From: an uncultured Christensenella sp.
Lineage (GTDB): Bacteria; Bacillota; Clostridia; Christensenellales; UBA1242
Reading direction: 5' to 3'
DNA length: 64,000 bases
Assembly: GCA_949300385.1 (NCBI GenBank)
Contig: CASGDZ010000001.1
Coordinates: 1 to 64,000 of the forward strand
Positions 7,361 to 15,915 of this stretch are shown piece by piece. Below the pieces are notes generated by a model, which was not told the DNA's origin, searched no databases, and saw nothing but the letters and a program-made list of their open reading frames with translations. Both the position numbers and the translations under genes were made by a program. Position 1 is the stretch's first letter. Each line of letters starts with the position of its first letter.

Positions 7361-7930
7361 TTATTTGCAAAATCTATTGGCATCACTTTTACGCCAAGCA
7401 ACCAAAAGATTTATACAATCGGCCACTTGTAGAGAAATTTGTTCATACTGTTTTTTAAGTATGCACCCACTTTCTAATGATAAGAAGGACATATATCCAA
7501 GCAGCTTTAATTTTAAAAATGCTTGATGTTGACACTCTTTTCTTCTTTCTTTGTTTTTAATGTTATCTATCCGCATTGAGTTGGCTTCAATAAGATATTC
7601 AAGACAATCTAAACAGTAATTTTGTATTCTATTTACAAAAACAGCACGAAATTTTTTTGGGGATTTTTCTGTTATAGTTATCACATAGGCAGATAGTTTT
7701 TTAGTTTTCGTAATAACGAGTAATTCGCTTGAATTTTGCCTTATCTTTGTGTCTTTGTCAATATCTTCGAGTTCCTGTAAAAAAACTTTATTTTCTAAAA
7801 ATTTCTTTTCATTTCCTTTTGCAACTCCTTTAGCAGTTGCAATTTTATCTTCGTCACTTTCTTTTCTGTTATCGGCCATAGGAATGGTCATTTGAAGCTG
7901 GCTCCATTGATTTGTTCCTTGTTTATCCAT
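7361..7930 (-). CDS. avd: Avd-like DGR accessory protein (four-helix bundle)
   Basis: A 189-residue basic protein. Residues about 68-189 match the accessory variability determinant: TEKSPKKFRAVFVNRIQNYC, then helices ending in SLQVADCINLLVAWRK. Avd forms a pentameric four-helix barrel that binds the DGR RNA and reverse transcriptase and is needed for mutagenic retrotransposition. The position directly upstream of TR and RT agrees. The first ~65 residues (charged, with Gln and Thr) are an extension relative to the ~125-residue Avd proteins and have no domain I recognise. ATG 7930 follows GGAG at suitable spacing. Confidence 0.88.
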   Translation of the reverse strand: MDKQGTNQWSQLQMTIPMADNRKESDEDKIATAKGVAKGNEKKFLENKVFLQELEDIDKDTKIRQNSSELLVITKTKKLSAYVITITEKSPKKFRAVFVNRIQNYCLDCLEYLIEANSMRIDNIKNKERRKECQHQAFLKLKLLGYMSFLSLESGCILKKQYEQISLQVADCINLLVAWRKSDANRFCK

Positions 7931-8210
7931 AAAACTTAATCTCCATCATTTTTACAAGTCTATAGGTTTTATATAATTTATTTTTAAAATATTTTATCAT
8001 ATTTTATTTATTGTTTCAATAAATTTTTCAAGATAGAAATTTTAAACATTTATATAACTGTTCAAAAAAAACTATTAAAACTCAAATAAATTTATTCATT
8101 TTTAAAAAATATTATTTAACACATTATAACAAGACTTTTAACTATAAAATAAGAGATTTTAAGGGATTTGATAACACTAAAACAACTTGAAAAATAAATT
8201 TTATTTACAC

Positions 8211-8255
8211 CTCTTAATCAGTGGGTCCGGGGTTCGAGTCCCCGAGGGTCCACCA
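8211..8255 (+). pseudogene. 3' fragment of a tRNA-Lys(CTT)-like gene, possible attachment site
   Basis: The 45 nt begin in an anticodon loop (CTCTTAA) and run through the T arm (GGGGTTCGAGTCCCC) to GGGTCC-A-CCA, but the D arm and the 5' acceptor strand are absent. A 3' tRNA half ending in CCA is the usual scar left by tyrosine-recombinase elements, so this may be one end of the accessory block that carries the DGR. The matching intact tRNA is not in the window. Confidence 0.65.
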
Positions 8256-8295
8256 CGAAAACAAAAGCACTAGATAAGTCTAGTGTTTTTTATTA

Positions 8296-8446
8296 GGACC
8301 CACTGATTAGGGGTCCCCATAAGTTAATGAAGTAGACTTATGGAGTAAAGGCAAAAGCAAATGAAAAGGCGAATTTGCATAAAGCAAATCGCGAAGAATG
8401 AGACTTTTGTCGCGGGTCCGGGGTTCGAGTCCCTGAAGGTACATCA
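8296..8446 (+). repeat. tRNA-fragment insert: inverted and degenerate direct copies of the 8211-8255 tRNA
   Basis: GGACCCACTGATTAG (8296-8310) is the reverse complement of the anticodon-arm side of the fragment at 8215-8228. Then comes a structured insert with the stems CCATAAGT/ACTTATGG and GCGAATTTGC/GCAAATCGC. A direct copy of GGGTCCGGGGTTCGAGTCCC (8414-8433) follows, with a decayed acceptor end. The same architecture recurs beside tRNA-Arg, tRNA-Lys and two tRNA-Leu genes. The 550-bp gap 7931-8480 holds only this material and AT-rich sequence. Confidence 0.6.
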
Positions 8447-8480
8447 ACAAAAAATGAAAAATATTCGTTCTTTTTTATGA

Positions 8481-9035
8481 TTAAAAATTGTTATAAATAT
8501 TAAAGATTTTTATCTCTGCATTTTTAAAATTTCTTAAATGTTTAGGATTGTTAAAATCAATATCGACTTTAGATATTATATCGGCAAGAAAACTAGCAAT
8601 TACATTGTGAGTGACAATTAATACATTTTCATATTTGTTATTTGATATTATTTCATTTATAAAATTTTTAGCCCTTTTAAAAGCACTTTCGTACGATTCC
8701 ATTCCACAACTAGCACTACGCATAGATTTTAAAATTTTTTCTTCTTCGGTCAAACCTGCTTTTATTTTCCCTGAAAATATACCTTGGTCAATTTCAATTA
8801 GTCTATTATCTTTAATAATTTTAACATTATGATATTTATTCATAATATTTGCTGTCTGCATAGTTCGCATTAGGGGAGAAGAAAAAATAATGTCAAATTT
8901 TGTATTTTTGAATATATTAGCAGTTTGTTCTACCATGAATTTTCCTGTTTGACTCAATCTATTATTTCTATAGCCTTGTGTTATTCCCTTTTCGTTCCAA
9001 ATAGTCGTTCCGTGACGCAATATATATATTTTCAT
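8481..9035 (-). CDS. Histidine phosphatase family protein
   Basis: A 184-residue member of the phosphoglycerate-mutase-like histidine phosphatases. The phosphate-accepting RHG motif is at residues 7-9 (ILRHGTTIWN), the second arginine region is FSSPLMRTMQTA, and the second catalytic histidine is in VLIVTHNV. Such proteins dephosphorylate small sugar phosphates or related metabolites, and the substrate cannot be told from sequence. It is a single gene, the first chromosomal-looking one after the tRNA fragment. The start at 9035 puts the RHG motif at the expected place. Confidence 0.85.
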   Translation of the reverse strand: MKIYILRHGTTIWNEKGITQGYRNNRLSQTGKFMVEQTANIFKNTKFDIIFSSPLMRTMQTANIMNKYHNVKIIKDNRLIEIDQGIFSGKIKAGLTEEEKILKSMRSASCGMESYESAFKRAKNFINEIISNNKYENVLIVTHNVIASFLADIISKVDIDFNNPKHLRNFKNAEIKIFNIYNNF

Positions 9036-9193
9036 TTTTGCTCCAAAATAATAAAAGATTAAATAGTGTTATTTCATTGTATCATAAAATATAAAAATTG
9101 TAAATTTTATTGAAATTTTATATGATCAATTATCTAAAATTAATTCATTTTTAATAATTTTTGTAATATAATTGTTGTAAAGGTGGATTAAAT

Positions 9194-9715
9194 ATGCTTT
9201 GGTTTTGTATTGTAGGATTTTTATTTGTATCTATATTTGGAGCGCTTTCGCATTTTTTTTATAAGTGGAGTGGGGAGAATTATATCATTGGTATCATTTT
9301 CCCTGTAAACGAAAGCACATGGGAGCATTTAAAATTATCAATTTTTCCAACGCTTGTATATTTCTTAATAGGTGCAATTTTTTATAAAAATCCAAATTAT
9401 TTATTTGCATTTTTTATAACATTAATTACACCAATGGTTCTAATACCTTTAATATTTTATACAAATACTGTTTTTACTAAAAAATCAATACTTATAGTTG
9501 ACATATTGTCTTATTTTGTTTCAGTATTGACAGCATTTATATTCTGTTATTTTATATTGGCACATTCTGCCTTAAATTCTGCATTTAATATAATCGCAGT
9601 TGTTGGAATCTTGCTAGTAATGATCGCTTATTTAACCTTTACAATATTTACTCCAAAATTAGAGATATTTAAAGACCCAGTTACAAAAACATATGGCATT
9701 AAAAAATTAAGTTAA
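9194..9715 (+). CDS. DUF6512-like integral membrane protein
   Basis: A 173-residue hydrophobic protein with about five membrane segments. The N-terminal part has SHFFYKWSGEN and FPVNESTWEHLKL, which resemble the conserved start of DUF6512 proteins of Clostridia. Function is unknown. The start is ATG 9194, preceded by AAGGTGG. The gene stands alone between two oppositely oriented genes and ends in a strong hairpin. Confidence 0.75.
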   Translation: MLWFCIVGFLFVSIFGALSHFFYKWSGENYIIGIIFPVNESTWEHLKLSIFPTLVYFLIGAIFYKNPNYLFAFFITLITPMVLIPLIFYTNTVFTKKSILIVDILSYFVSVLTAFIFCYFILAHSALNSAFNIIAVVGILLVMIAYLTFTIFTPKLEIFKDPVTKTYGIKKLS

Positions 9716-9720
9716 AAAAT

Positions 9721-9751
9721 AAAAAAGTTAAAACTAATGTTTTAACTTTTT
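9721..9751. terminator. Bidirectional terminator
   Basis: AAAAAGTTAAAAC-TAAT-GTTTTAACTTTTT is a 13-bp stem with A and T tracts. It lies between converging genes (9194-9715 on plus, 9756-10238 on minus) and can serve both. Confidence 0.8.
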
Positions 9752-9755
9752 ACTA

Positions 9756-10238
9756 TTATTTACGCTTATTGTCAGTTATATTGTCTACTGCAATTACGAG
9801 TGCAATACAAAATGGAATATCTTCTTCATTTGCTTCAAGTTCAAAAGAATCTCTAATAAATGTAATTTCTCGGCGTATTTTACCTATAATCTTGCCATTT
9901 CTAACTATGTTACATGATAGTGAAAATATTTTACCATCCAATTTAATTTCATCTTTGTAACCTTCTATAAAATAGTCATTTTTAAAATTAAACCATTTAT
10001 CTTTAACTGTTGCTATCTTATTATTGTCATTGTCATAGATAAATGCTTTATGAACAAACCAATTAAACCATTTATTTCTAATAGTATATAATTTATTGCC
10101 TTGCAAATCATAGAGATATTTTTTTCTAGTGATAGAGAAGACTTTACCTTTTACTTCATAAACTGGATTCTTGTTTTCATCAACAACGGACGAACTTCCA
10201 CCTAATGAAATTAACTTATTTTTAATATAAACTTTCAT
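9756..10238 (-). CDS. LURP-one/tubby-C-like family protein
   Basis: A 160-residue beta-rich protein with the repeating hydrophobic/aromatic strands of the LURP-one-related (tubby C-terminal-like, scramblase-like) fold: YEVKGKVFSITRKKYLYD, KAFIYDNDNNKIATVKDKWF, and a final helix-forming segment (DIPFCIALVIAVDNI) that would sit inside the barrel. Bacterial members have no established reaction. It is the last gene of a three-gene minus-strand run (11192-9756) with short gaps and may share a promoter with the two membrane proteins. Confidence 0.7.
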   Translation of the reverse strand: MKVYIKNKLISLGGSSSVVDENKNPVYEVKGKVFSITRKKYLYDLQGNKLYTIRNKWFNWFVHKAFIYDNDNNKIATVKDKWFNFKNDYFIEGYKDEIKLDGKIFSLSCNIVRNGKIIGKIRREITFIRDSFELEANEEDIPFCIALVIAVDNITDNKRK

Positions 10239-10248
10239 TTATAACTCC

Positions 10249-10755
10249 TTAAAATGCTTTTCTTAAATAGACGATTAAAGCGATTATGATAGCAATCCAT
10301 ACAACGACTTTAAATAGTGTGTTAATTCTTTTTCGAGTTTTTGCTTGTTTATCTACAAAATATTCATTTTCTATCTCTTCAAATTCGTTTTGCGTTTCAA
10401 TTTCCAATACACGACCTTGTTGTTTTAATGGATTGTACCTTAATTTAATATCATTTGTTTCATTTAGTTTAAACTTAAATTGTGCTTTTATTGAAATACA
10501 TTTTTTATCATACCAAGGTTCAAATATGCCAAAAATACTAATGACAAAACTAATGAACGAATACAACCACCACAATTTACTCTTTAATTCAAGTTCTCTA
10601 TAAACGCTGACTACAATTTCGTCCTTTTCAGTTGAGTAATTAGTTTGATATGAACCATATGAATTCTTTTTTAATTTTTGATATTGTCCATCGACAGATA
10701 GGAGAGGTTTAATTTTTGAATTTGCACCAACTAATTTTATTTTAACAGTTTTCAT
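10249..10755 (-). CDS. Hypothetical protein with membrane segments
   Basis: A 168-residue protein that I do not recognise. An N-terminal soluble beta-rich part is followed by a hydrophobic stretch (WWLYSFISFVISIFGIF, about 63-79), another soluble part, and a C-terminal anchor (VVVWIAIIIALIVYL, about 149-163). It begins one base into the stop of the upstream gene (TAATG) with GGGGGTGA as ribosome-binding site, so the two are translationally coupled. Confidence 0.6.
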   Translation of the reverse strand: MKTVKIKLVGANSKIKPLLSVDGQYQKLKKNSYGSYQTNYSTEKDEIVVSVYRELELKSKLWWLYSFISFVISIFGIFEPWYDKKCISIKAQFKFKLNETNDIKLRYNPLKQQGRVLEIETQNEFEEIENEYFVDKQAKTRKRINTLFKVVVWIAIIIALIVYLRKAF

Positions 10756-11192
10756 TAAATCACCCCCAAAGCGATTATAATCGCAACTATTATTGCAAGG
10801 ACGACAACTATAGAGGATATGACAATTCTAGCGACTGGGCGTTCGCGTCTATCAACTAAAAGCAATATTAACGAAATGATAGACAATATGATAGTCAAAG
10901 TTATAAATAATGAAGCATGCTCCAAAAAGAAACTAGAAATCTCTGCCGATATTCGCGAAGCCGATGTTAATTTATCCCAATAATTTGGTACAAGAACAAA
11001 GATTGTACCAATTGTAACTAAAATTAAGGTTAATCCTATCAATAATATAATCGCGGTAGAAATAAAAGAAACAACCCCCACAAAGCATAACACTAAACAA
11101 ATAATGGACATGTTCGAAAATATTTTTCCCATTCTAATACAAAAAGATAAGAAGTCGTATTTAAATGTAGAAGGAATGTTTGAATTATCCAT
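10755..11192 (-). CDS. Hypothetical multi-span membrane protein
   Basis: I chose ATG 11192 (MDNSNIPSTFKY, 145 residues) because it directly follows AGGAGG; a start 20 codons upstream has no such site. About three membrane segments are visible (near residues 20-65, 90-110 and 120-145), the last ending in VVVLAIIVAIIIALGVI. It is the first gene of the 11192-9756 run. I do not recognise the family. Confidence 0.6.
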   Translation of the reverse strand: MDNSNIPSTFKYDFLSFCIRMGKIFSNMSIICLVLCFVGVVSFISTAIILLIGLTLILVTIGTIFVLVPNYWDKLTSASRISAEISSFFLEHASLFITLTIILSIISLILLLVDRRERPVARIVISSIVVVLAIIVAIIIALGVI

Positions 11193-11368
11193 AAGCCCTC
11201 CTATAAAATAATTTATTAATTTTATGATAGCATATAAAATATTATGTGTCAAATAATTTAATATATTAAAATGATATAATCTTTTCTATTTTTTAATACA
11301 TTTAATCGTATTCGCATTACATATAAAATCATGCTTATAAAATTTATATTATCGACATAAAATACAAT

Positions 11369-12421
11369 ATGAAAAAAATTGTATTTACAGGTGGCGGAAC
11401 TTTAGGGCATGTAATGCCAAATTTGTATTTGATTGAAGACCTTTCAAAAAAATATGAAATTAATTACATAGGTTCAAATGGTCTTGAAAAAAACATGGTC
11501 GGGAATAAAAATATTAATTTTTATGAAATACCGACTGTTAAACTTGTTAGAGGTAAAATATTAAAAAATCTTAAAATTCCTTTTGTTTTAATTAAATCAA
11601 TTTATAAAGCAAAAAAATTATTAAAAGAAATCAAGCCAGATATCATTTTTAGTAAGGGCGGGTATGTTTCGCTCCCTGTTTGTATTGCAGGACGAATGTT
11701 AAATATCCCTATTATTGCGCATGAGAGTGATTATTCATTTGGACTTAGTAACAAAATTATTTTAAAATTATGCAATAAAATGTGTGTTAATTTTGAGCAT
11801 TTAACAAATAAAGATAAAAAGATTATTTATACGGGTCCAATTTTTAGTCGCGAATATGAAATGACTGAAAAAGCAAAAAAACTTAAATTAGACAAAAATA
11901 AACAAACCCTTTTAATTGTTGGCGGGTCATTAGGTTCAAAAAAAATTAATGAATTGATTTATTCCATTTTGAACGATTTGTTAAAAAATTTTAATGTCAT
12001 TCATATTACAGGAAAAGGAAATAAAAAATACGATTCTTTCGATAATTACAATGCCTTTGAATCTTTTAATAATATGGTTGAATTATATAATTCGTGTGAT
12101 ATAGTAATTGGAAGAAGTGGAGCAGGTGTTACAAGTGAGAGTTTTTACAAGAAAAAGCCAATGTTACTTATTCCACTTGAAAATAGTGCTACGCGTGGCG
12201 ACCAACTATTGAACGCAAAATTCTACGAAAATTTAGGTGTGGCAGAAATATTGCGTGAACCTGACTTGAATGCAAATAAATTATTGACGACTATAAAAAA
12301 TATAAGTAAAAATTTAGTAAAATATAAAGATAATTATTCACATATAAAATTAGTTAATGGTCGTCAAACAATTTTAAAGTTAATAGATGAAATGTTATCA
12401 AATAATTCATTGATTAAATAA
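11369..12421 (+). CDS. murG: UDP-GlcNAc:undecaprenyl-PP-MurNAc-pentapeptide GlcNAc transferase
   Basis: A 350-residue GT28-family glycosyltransferase that makes lipid II from lipid I at the inner face of the membrane. The N-terminal glycine loop is GGGTLGHVMP (8-17; most MurG have GGGTGGH), a second loop is SKGGYVSLP, and the C-terminal UDP-GlcNAc site has GRSGAGVTSESF and IPLENSATRGDQLLNA. A TAAAAT box ends five nt before the ATG and no Shine-Dalgarno is present, so the mRNA may be leaderless. It stands apart from other cell-wall genes. The Leu in the first loop is a mild deviation; a YjiC-like relative is possible but less likely. Confidence 0.85.
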   Translation: MKKIVFTGGGTLGHVMPNLYLIEDLSKKYEINYIGSNGLEKNMVGNKNINFYEIPTVKLVRGKILKNLKIPFVLIKSIYKAKKLLKEIKPDIIFSKGGYVSLPVCIAGRMLNIPIIAHESDYSFGLSNKIILKLCNKMCVNFEHLTNKDKKIIYTGPIFSREYEMTEKAKKLKLDKNKQTLLIVGGSLGSKKINELIYSILNDLLKNFNVIHITGKGNKKYDSFDNYNAFESFNNMVELYNSCDIVIGRSGAGVTSESFYKKKPMLLIPLENSATRGDQLLNAKFYENLGVAEILREPDLNANKLLTTIKNISKNLVKYKDNYSHIKLVNGRQTILKLIDEMLSNNSLIK

Positions 12422-12523
12422 TACTAAACGATTAATAGATTAGTTATTAACATAAAAAATAATTTTATTATAAATTAATAAATTTTAATTTTGATTCGTT
12501 AACAAATTAGAACCCTGATAAAT

Positions 12524-12557
12524 AAAAAATGATAACCAGATTTAGATTATCATTTTA
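12524..12557. terminator. Hairpin between murG and the downstream convergent gene
   Basis: AAAAAATGATAA and TTATCATTTTA form a stem across a loop of about 11 nt, with A/T tracts on both sides. It lies between converging genes. Confidence 0.6.
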
Positions 12558-12568
12558 TTATGTTTATG

Positions 12569-13111
12569 TTAATCGTCATTAAGGGTGTTTTCGTTCGTTT
12601 TTTCTTCGTTTTCTAAATTAGTTCCCGTTATTACGACCTTTTTATTTTCTTTAATCATTCGTGCTATTAAAGGTAGAGCATCGCCTAAACGCTCAACATT
12701 GCTTTCTTCTTGCTCATCGTCAATTAAGGTTATATTTACTTGTGGTTCTTTTTTGTTGTTTCTTTTTAATGCAGCTCGATAATCCATTTCCGCCATTTTG
12801 ATTTTGTAGGAAGAATCACTAACTGTTTCAATTAAATCTTCTTTAAATTTTTCAGTTTCAAATTCTTTTTTCTTTATATTGAAGTCATTTGAATTTTCGA
12901 AAACCTTTAAATAAGCTTTGACATCTTCTATTTTTCCTTTCTTTTTTATAAGTTTATAAAGGTATTTATTAATTTTTTCTTCTGGAGATTTTTTTAAAAA
13001 TAAAAGTCCCGCACCGATACAACATACAGGAACTATTAATAAAAACAATCCCCACAAAGTTTTCAAACTTATAGCAATGGTCATTAAAAGACTGAGAAGT
13101 GAAGTCCACAT
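12569..13111 (-). CDS. Hypothetical membrane-anchored protein
   Basis: A 180-residue protein with two adjoining hydrophobic segments at the N-terminus (SLLSLLMTIAIS, then LWGLFLLIVPVCCIGAGLLF, up to about residue 39). A long, charged, mostly helical cytoplasmic part rich in Lys and Glu follows. I do not recognise a domain. No clear Shine-Dalgarno precedes ATG 13111. The gene lies 13 bp after the small gene at 13125-13307 on the same strand. Confidence 0.55.
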   Translation of the reverse strand: MWTSLLSLLMTIAISLKTLWGLFLLIVPVCCIGAGLLFLKKSPEEKINKYLYKLIKKKGKIEDVKAYLKVFENSNDFNIKKKEFETEKFKEDLIETVSDSSYKIKMAEMDYRAALKRNNKKEPQVNITLIDDEQEESNVERLGDALPLIARMIKENKKVVITGTNLENEEKTNENTLNDD

Positions 13112-13124
13112 AATTGATAAGAAA

Positions 13125-13307
13125 TCATAAAAAAAAATTTGATTTTAATCGTTCATGTACATTAATAACATTTTTTAATTTATCATAATTTTGATAAGTT
13201 AAATTTTTTAATGTTGAATCGAGATGATATTTGATAATGTCTTCAATTTTATTGTACTCTCTATATTCTTCTGCACTAAAACTATTGATATTTTTATCTA
13301 TGTTCAT
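13125..13307 (-). CDS. Small hypothetical protein (60 aa)
   Basis: A 60-residue acidic/basic helical protein that starts at ATG 13307 after TTTAGGAG at good spacing. That ribosome-binding site is the main evidence that it is real. It lies 13 bp upstream of the membrane-anchored gene and is probably cotranscribed with it. No domain is recognised. Confidence 0.5.
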   Translation of the reverse strand: MNIDKNINSFSAEEYREYNKIEDIIKYHLDSTLKNLTYQNYDKLKNVINVHERLKSNFFL

Positions 13308-13513
13308 AAAATACTCCTAAAAAGTTAATTAGGAGAATTATAACATAAATTTACAATTTGTCGATATTAAATTTAAATTTATTTAGTAGATTAGGTTTGT
13401 TTTGTACGACTAAATTATATTATTTAACTAATTGATTAAATTTTTTTCTAATTATATAGTTGCTTAATATTTACGTCAATAACAAAATATGTTGATTAGA
13501 TTAGCCCTTTTAA

Positions 13514-14398
13514 CTAATTTGAAGCGATATTTTGGATTAATTTTTCTGCAATCACAAATATTTGTTTGCTTTCAGAAGTGGAGCAGGTTTTTAATTTCTT
13601 TTTTGTAGGTTGTCCACATATGTTAAAGATTTTTGGGCCTATCCATTCGTGATAATCGCACGAACTATAAATTCCTTTTAATACATTCAATGTCGCTTTT
13701 TCTACATTTGGGAAAAGTAGTTTTATTCCAATTTTCACTAACCAATTTATTGCTTTCGGATAATGATTTGTCATATTTGTCAGTGTGACGCCAGGGTGGA
13801 CGATAGACAATTTAACTTTTTTTTCTCGTTTAAATAACTCATATAAACTAAACATCAAGAAGCGCTTTGAATTTCCATAAATTTTGCTTGATTTTTTTTC
13901 ATTAGAGAAATCAATATCATTTTTGTTTATCTTCGAATAATTGTGAGCAATACTACCGAGTGCAATAACATGTCCGTTTGTTTGTTGTAAATTTTTAAAC
14001 AAATTTTTTACCATGATATATTGCGATAAAAAATTAATTTGAAATATATTGTTGTATCCCAATTCTGTTTTGTATATAGGTACATTGTATACACCGGCGT
14101 TTAAGATAAGTATGTCAATAGAAAAACTTTTTAATTTTTCAATTGCATTATTTAAAGACGATATATTTGATAAATCACATTCAATTATATGGATTTTGAT
14201 TTTTTCATTATTATTTTTTAAATCATGTGCTTGTTTTTCAGCCTTATTCATATCTCGATCAATCAAAATAAGGTTTGCGTTTAATTTTGCGAGATATCTG
14301 CATACACAATTTCCAATACCGCCTGTTGACCCAGTTATTGCAATTGTTTTATTAGATAAATCGCTACAATTATCATCTATCCACTTATTTATATTCAT
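13514..14398 (-). CDS. Short-chain dehydrogenase/reductase (SDR)
   Basis: A 294-residue classical-type SDR oxidoreductase. It has the nucleotide-binding TGSTGGIG (22-29), LNAG (99-102), a catalytic Ser in ALGSIAH (S149), and the YxxxK pair Y174/K178 in YGNSKRF. The following VHPGVTLTNM matches the PG motif region of SDRs. The length and the C-terminal extension resemble retinol-dehydrogenase/WWOX-like SDRs. Cofactor is NAD(P); the substrate is unknown. It is a single gene, with no operon partner visible. Confidence 0.85.
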   Translation of the reverse strand: MNINKWIDDNCSDLSNKTIAITGSTGGIGNCVCRYLAKLNANLILIDRDMNKAEKQAHDLKNNNEKIKIHIIECDLSNISSLNNAIEKLKSFSIDILILNAGVYNVPIYKTELGYNNIFQINFLSQYIMVKNLFKNLQQTNGHVIALGSIAHNYSKINKNDIDFSNEKKSSKIYGNSKRFLMFSLYELFKREKKVKLSIVHPGVTLTNMTNHYPKAINWLVKIGIKLLFPNVEKATLNVLKGIYSSCDYHEWIGPKIFNICGQPTKKKLKTCSTSESKQIFVIAEKLIQNIASN

Positions 14399-14458
14399 GC
14401 TTCAATTATAATACAAAAACATGAAGAAATAAAGCGAACTATTAGGATAAATAAAAAA

Positions 14459-14586
14459 TGGTGCGTCAAGAGGGGTGAGCGCGTAAAGAAAACAGTTAAT
14501 AACTGTTTTTAGCTAGCGAACGGGAGCAATCTATGATTGCGGTCCGCCCGACAAGGGTCGAACCCGAAAGAGGGGGTTCGAATCCC
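14459..14586. pseudogene. Rearranged tRNA-Arg fragment with 72-bp structured insert
   Basis: Bases 14459-14474 repeat the 3' end of the neighbouring tRNA-Arg (14607-14622) in direct orientation. Then comes a 72-bp core (14475-14546) found again at 16273-16344, then GGGGGTTCGAATCCC (14572-14586), which is the reverse complement of the adjoining tRNA-Arg segment (14620-14634). The core holds a strong AAAACAGTT-AAT-AACTGTTTT hairpin and a second stem GCAATC-TAT-GATTGC. The segment cannot form a functional tRNA. Confidence 0.7.
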
Positions 14587-14606
14587 AAATCTATATAATA
14601 AAAAAA

Positions 14607-14683
14607 TGGTGCGTCAAGAGGGATTCGAACCCCCGACCCCCGCCTTAGAAGGGCGATGCTCTATCCAACTGAGCTATTGACGC
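14607..14683 (-). tRNA. tRNA-Arg(TCT)
   Basis: A 77-nt cloverleaf on the minus strand: acceptor GCGTCAA/TTGACGC, D arm TAGCTCAGTTGGATAGAGC, anticodon loop CTTCTAA (TCT), T arm GGGGGTTCGAATCCC and encoded CCA. Confidence 0.95.
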
Positions 14684-14899
14684 ATACCAAATACACAATA
14701 TTTTACCATTATAAAATATCTTTGTCAATAATTTCGTGTAAAATTTACAAATTTTTATATTTTATTGTAAGTTTATATGTTTAATTTATATAAAATTCAA
14801 TTATTGTGTTTTCATTTAAATATGGATTTTAAAAATCTGATATTGACAATTTGAATGTTAATGTTATAATATTAACAAAATTTAAAAATAGGAGAGAAT

Positions 14900-15769
14900 A
14901 TGGAAGAATTTAAGAAAAATGACAAATATGATGAGGCAATTTTAAAAAGTAATGATCGATTCAAATATTTTGTTAAAGAAGTTGAAAATATGAATTTAAG
15001 TACTATTTTAAATTTTCAAATTCCTTTAGAAATATCAAAACAATTAAATGAACAAAATATTCAAATTGTAAATTGGTTTAAATTATTTGAAAGTTTTGAT
15101 ATTTGTTCAGTAAGTGATTTATCAGAAAAAATGGATCGAGTTTTTGTAAAATTCGTTTTTGATAAGAATACAAATCAATGCAAAGCATTAAAATTATTAT
15201 CAAAAGATAAACTTAATGAAATAGTAATAGAAGGAGAAGAATTAACGGATTTAATAAATGTATTGAACTTAAATGGAGTAGATGTTAATGTACCATATCG
15301 CCGATATACTATAAATGATTATATTCGATTAGATATGTTTGATAAAAACTTTCAAACAAATTCACATGAAGAAATTTTAAAAAATTTACAAAAAATGAGT
15401 TGCCAATTATTCAAACAAGATAGCTTTACCTTATTTTATATTAAGCAAATGATTAAAGAAAAGATCATGCCACTAATAGAAGAATTGAAATCTATACAAA
15501 AAGCATGTGACATTAGTGAGAAGCAAAGAGAAATTAATAAATTAATTTCATGTTATAAAGAAATTTTAGAAACTAAACAATACGAGTATAAGTTATATCA
15601 AAGAGCGCAAGATCTTAAAAATGGAGGATATGGCGCATATGTAAAATATTTAACTAGTATGTTGGATAAATTCCACCACAATAGAATTGATGATACAATT
15701 GTTAACAAAAATGAAATTAAGGCAAAAAATTGCGAACAATTAATGAACGATTTTAATAATAATTTATAG
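14900..15769 (+). CDS. Hypothetical coiled-coil-rich protein
   Basis: A 289-residue soluble, Lys/Glu/Asn-rich protein, with ATG 14900 behind AGGAGAG. Helical, coiled-coil-like segments predominate in the second half (about residues 155-245). No signal peptide, membrane span or catalytic motif is visible. I do not recognise a family. It is monocistronic between tRNA-Arg and tRNA-Gly; the upstream 200 bp contain a plausible TTGACA/TATAAT promoter near 14842-14875. Confidence 0.6.
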   Translation: MEEFKKNDKYDEAILKSNDRFKYFVKEVENMNLSTILNFQIPLEISKQLNEQNIQIVNWFKLFESFDICSVSDLSEKMDRVFVKFVFDKNTNQCKALKLLSKDKLNEIVIEGEELTDLINVLNLNGVDVNVPYRRYTINDYIRLDMFDKNFQTNSHEEILKNLQKMSCQLFKQDSFTLFYIKQMIKEKIMPLIEELKSIQKACDISEKQREINKLISCYKEILETKQYEYKLYQRAQDLKNGGYGAYVKYLTSMLDKFHHNRIDDTIVNKNEIKAKNCEQLMNDFNNNL

Positions 15770-15881
15770 AATTTAGGTAAGATAACACAAAAATACAAGG
15801 AATTATCTTAAAACTTTAATATTTTTTAGTAGATTGCTATAAATTCAAAAAATTAATAAAAACAATATATTGACATAAAAC

Positions 15882-15912
15882 AAAAAATCCGCTTTTAAAT
15901 CGGCGGATTTTT
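15882..15912 (-). terminator. Terminator of tRNA-Gly
   Basis: On the minus strand an AAAATCCGC/GCGGATTTT stem followed by a T tract lies directly after the CCA end of tRNA-Gly. Confidence 0.8.
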
Positions 15913-15915
15913 ATA

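Noticed and set aside
14475-14546. A T-box or other known riboswitch
   Set aside because: There is no T-box GGUGG or GGGUGGNACCGCG element and no downstream aminoacyl or amino-acid gene.
14459-14586. A group I intron in a tRNA
   Set aside because: The inserts are too short, lack the conserved group I core, and interrupt only partial tRNA copies that also carry an inverted segment.
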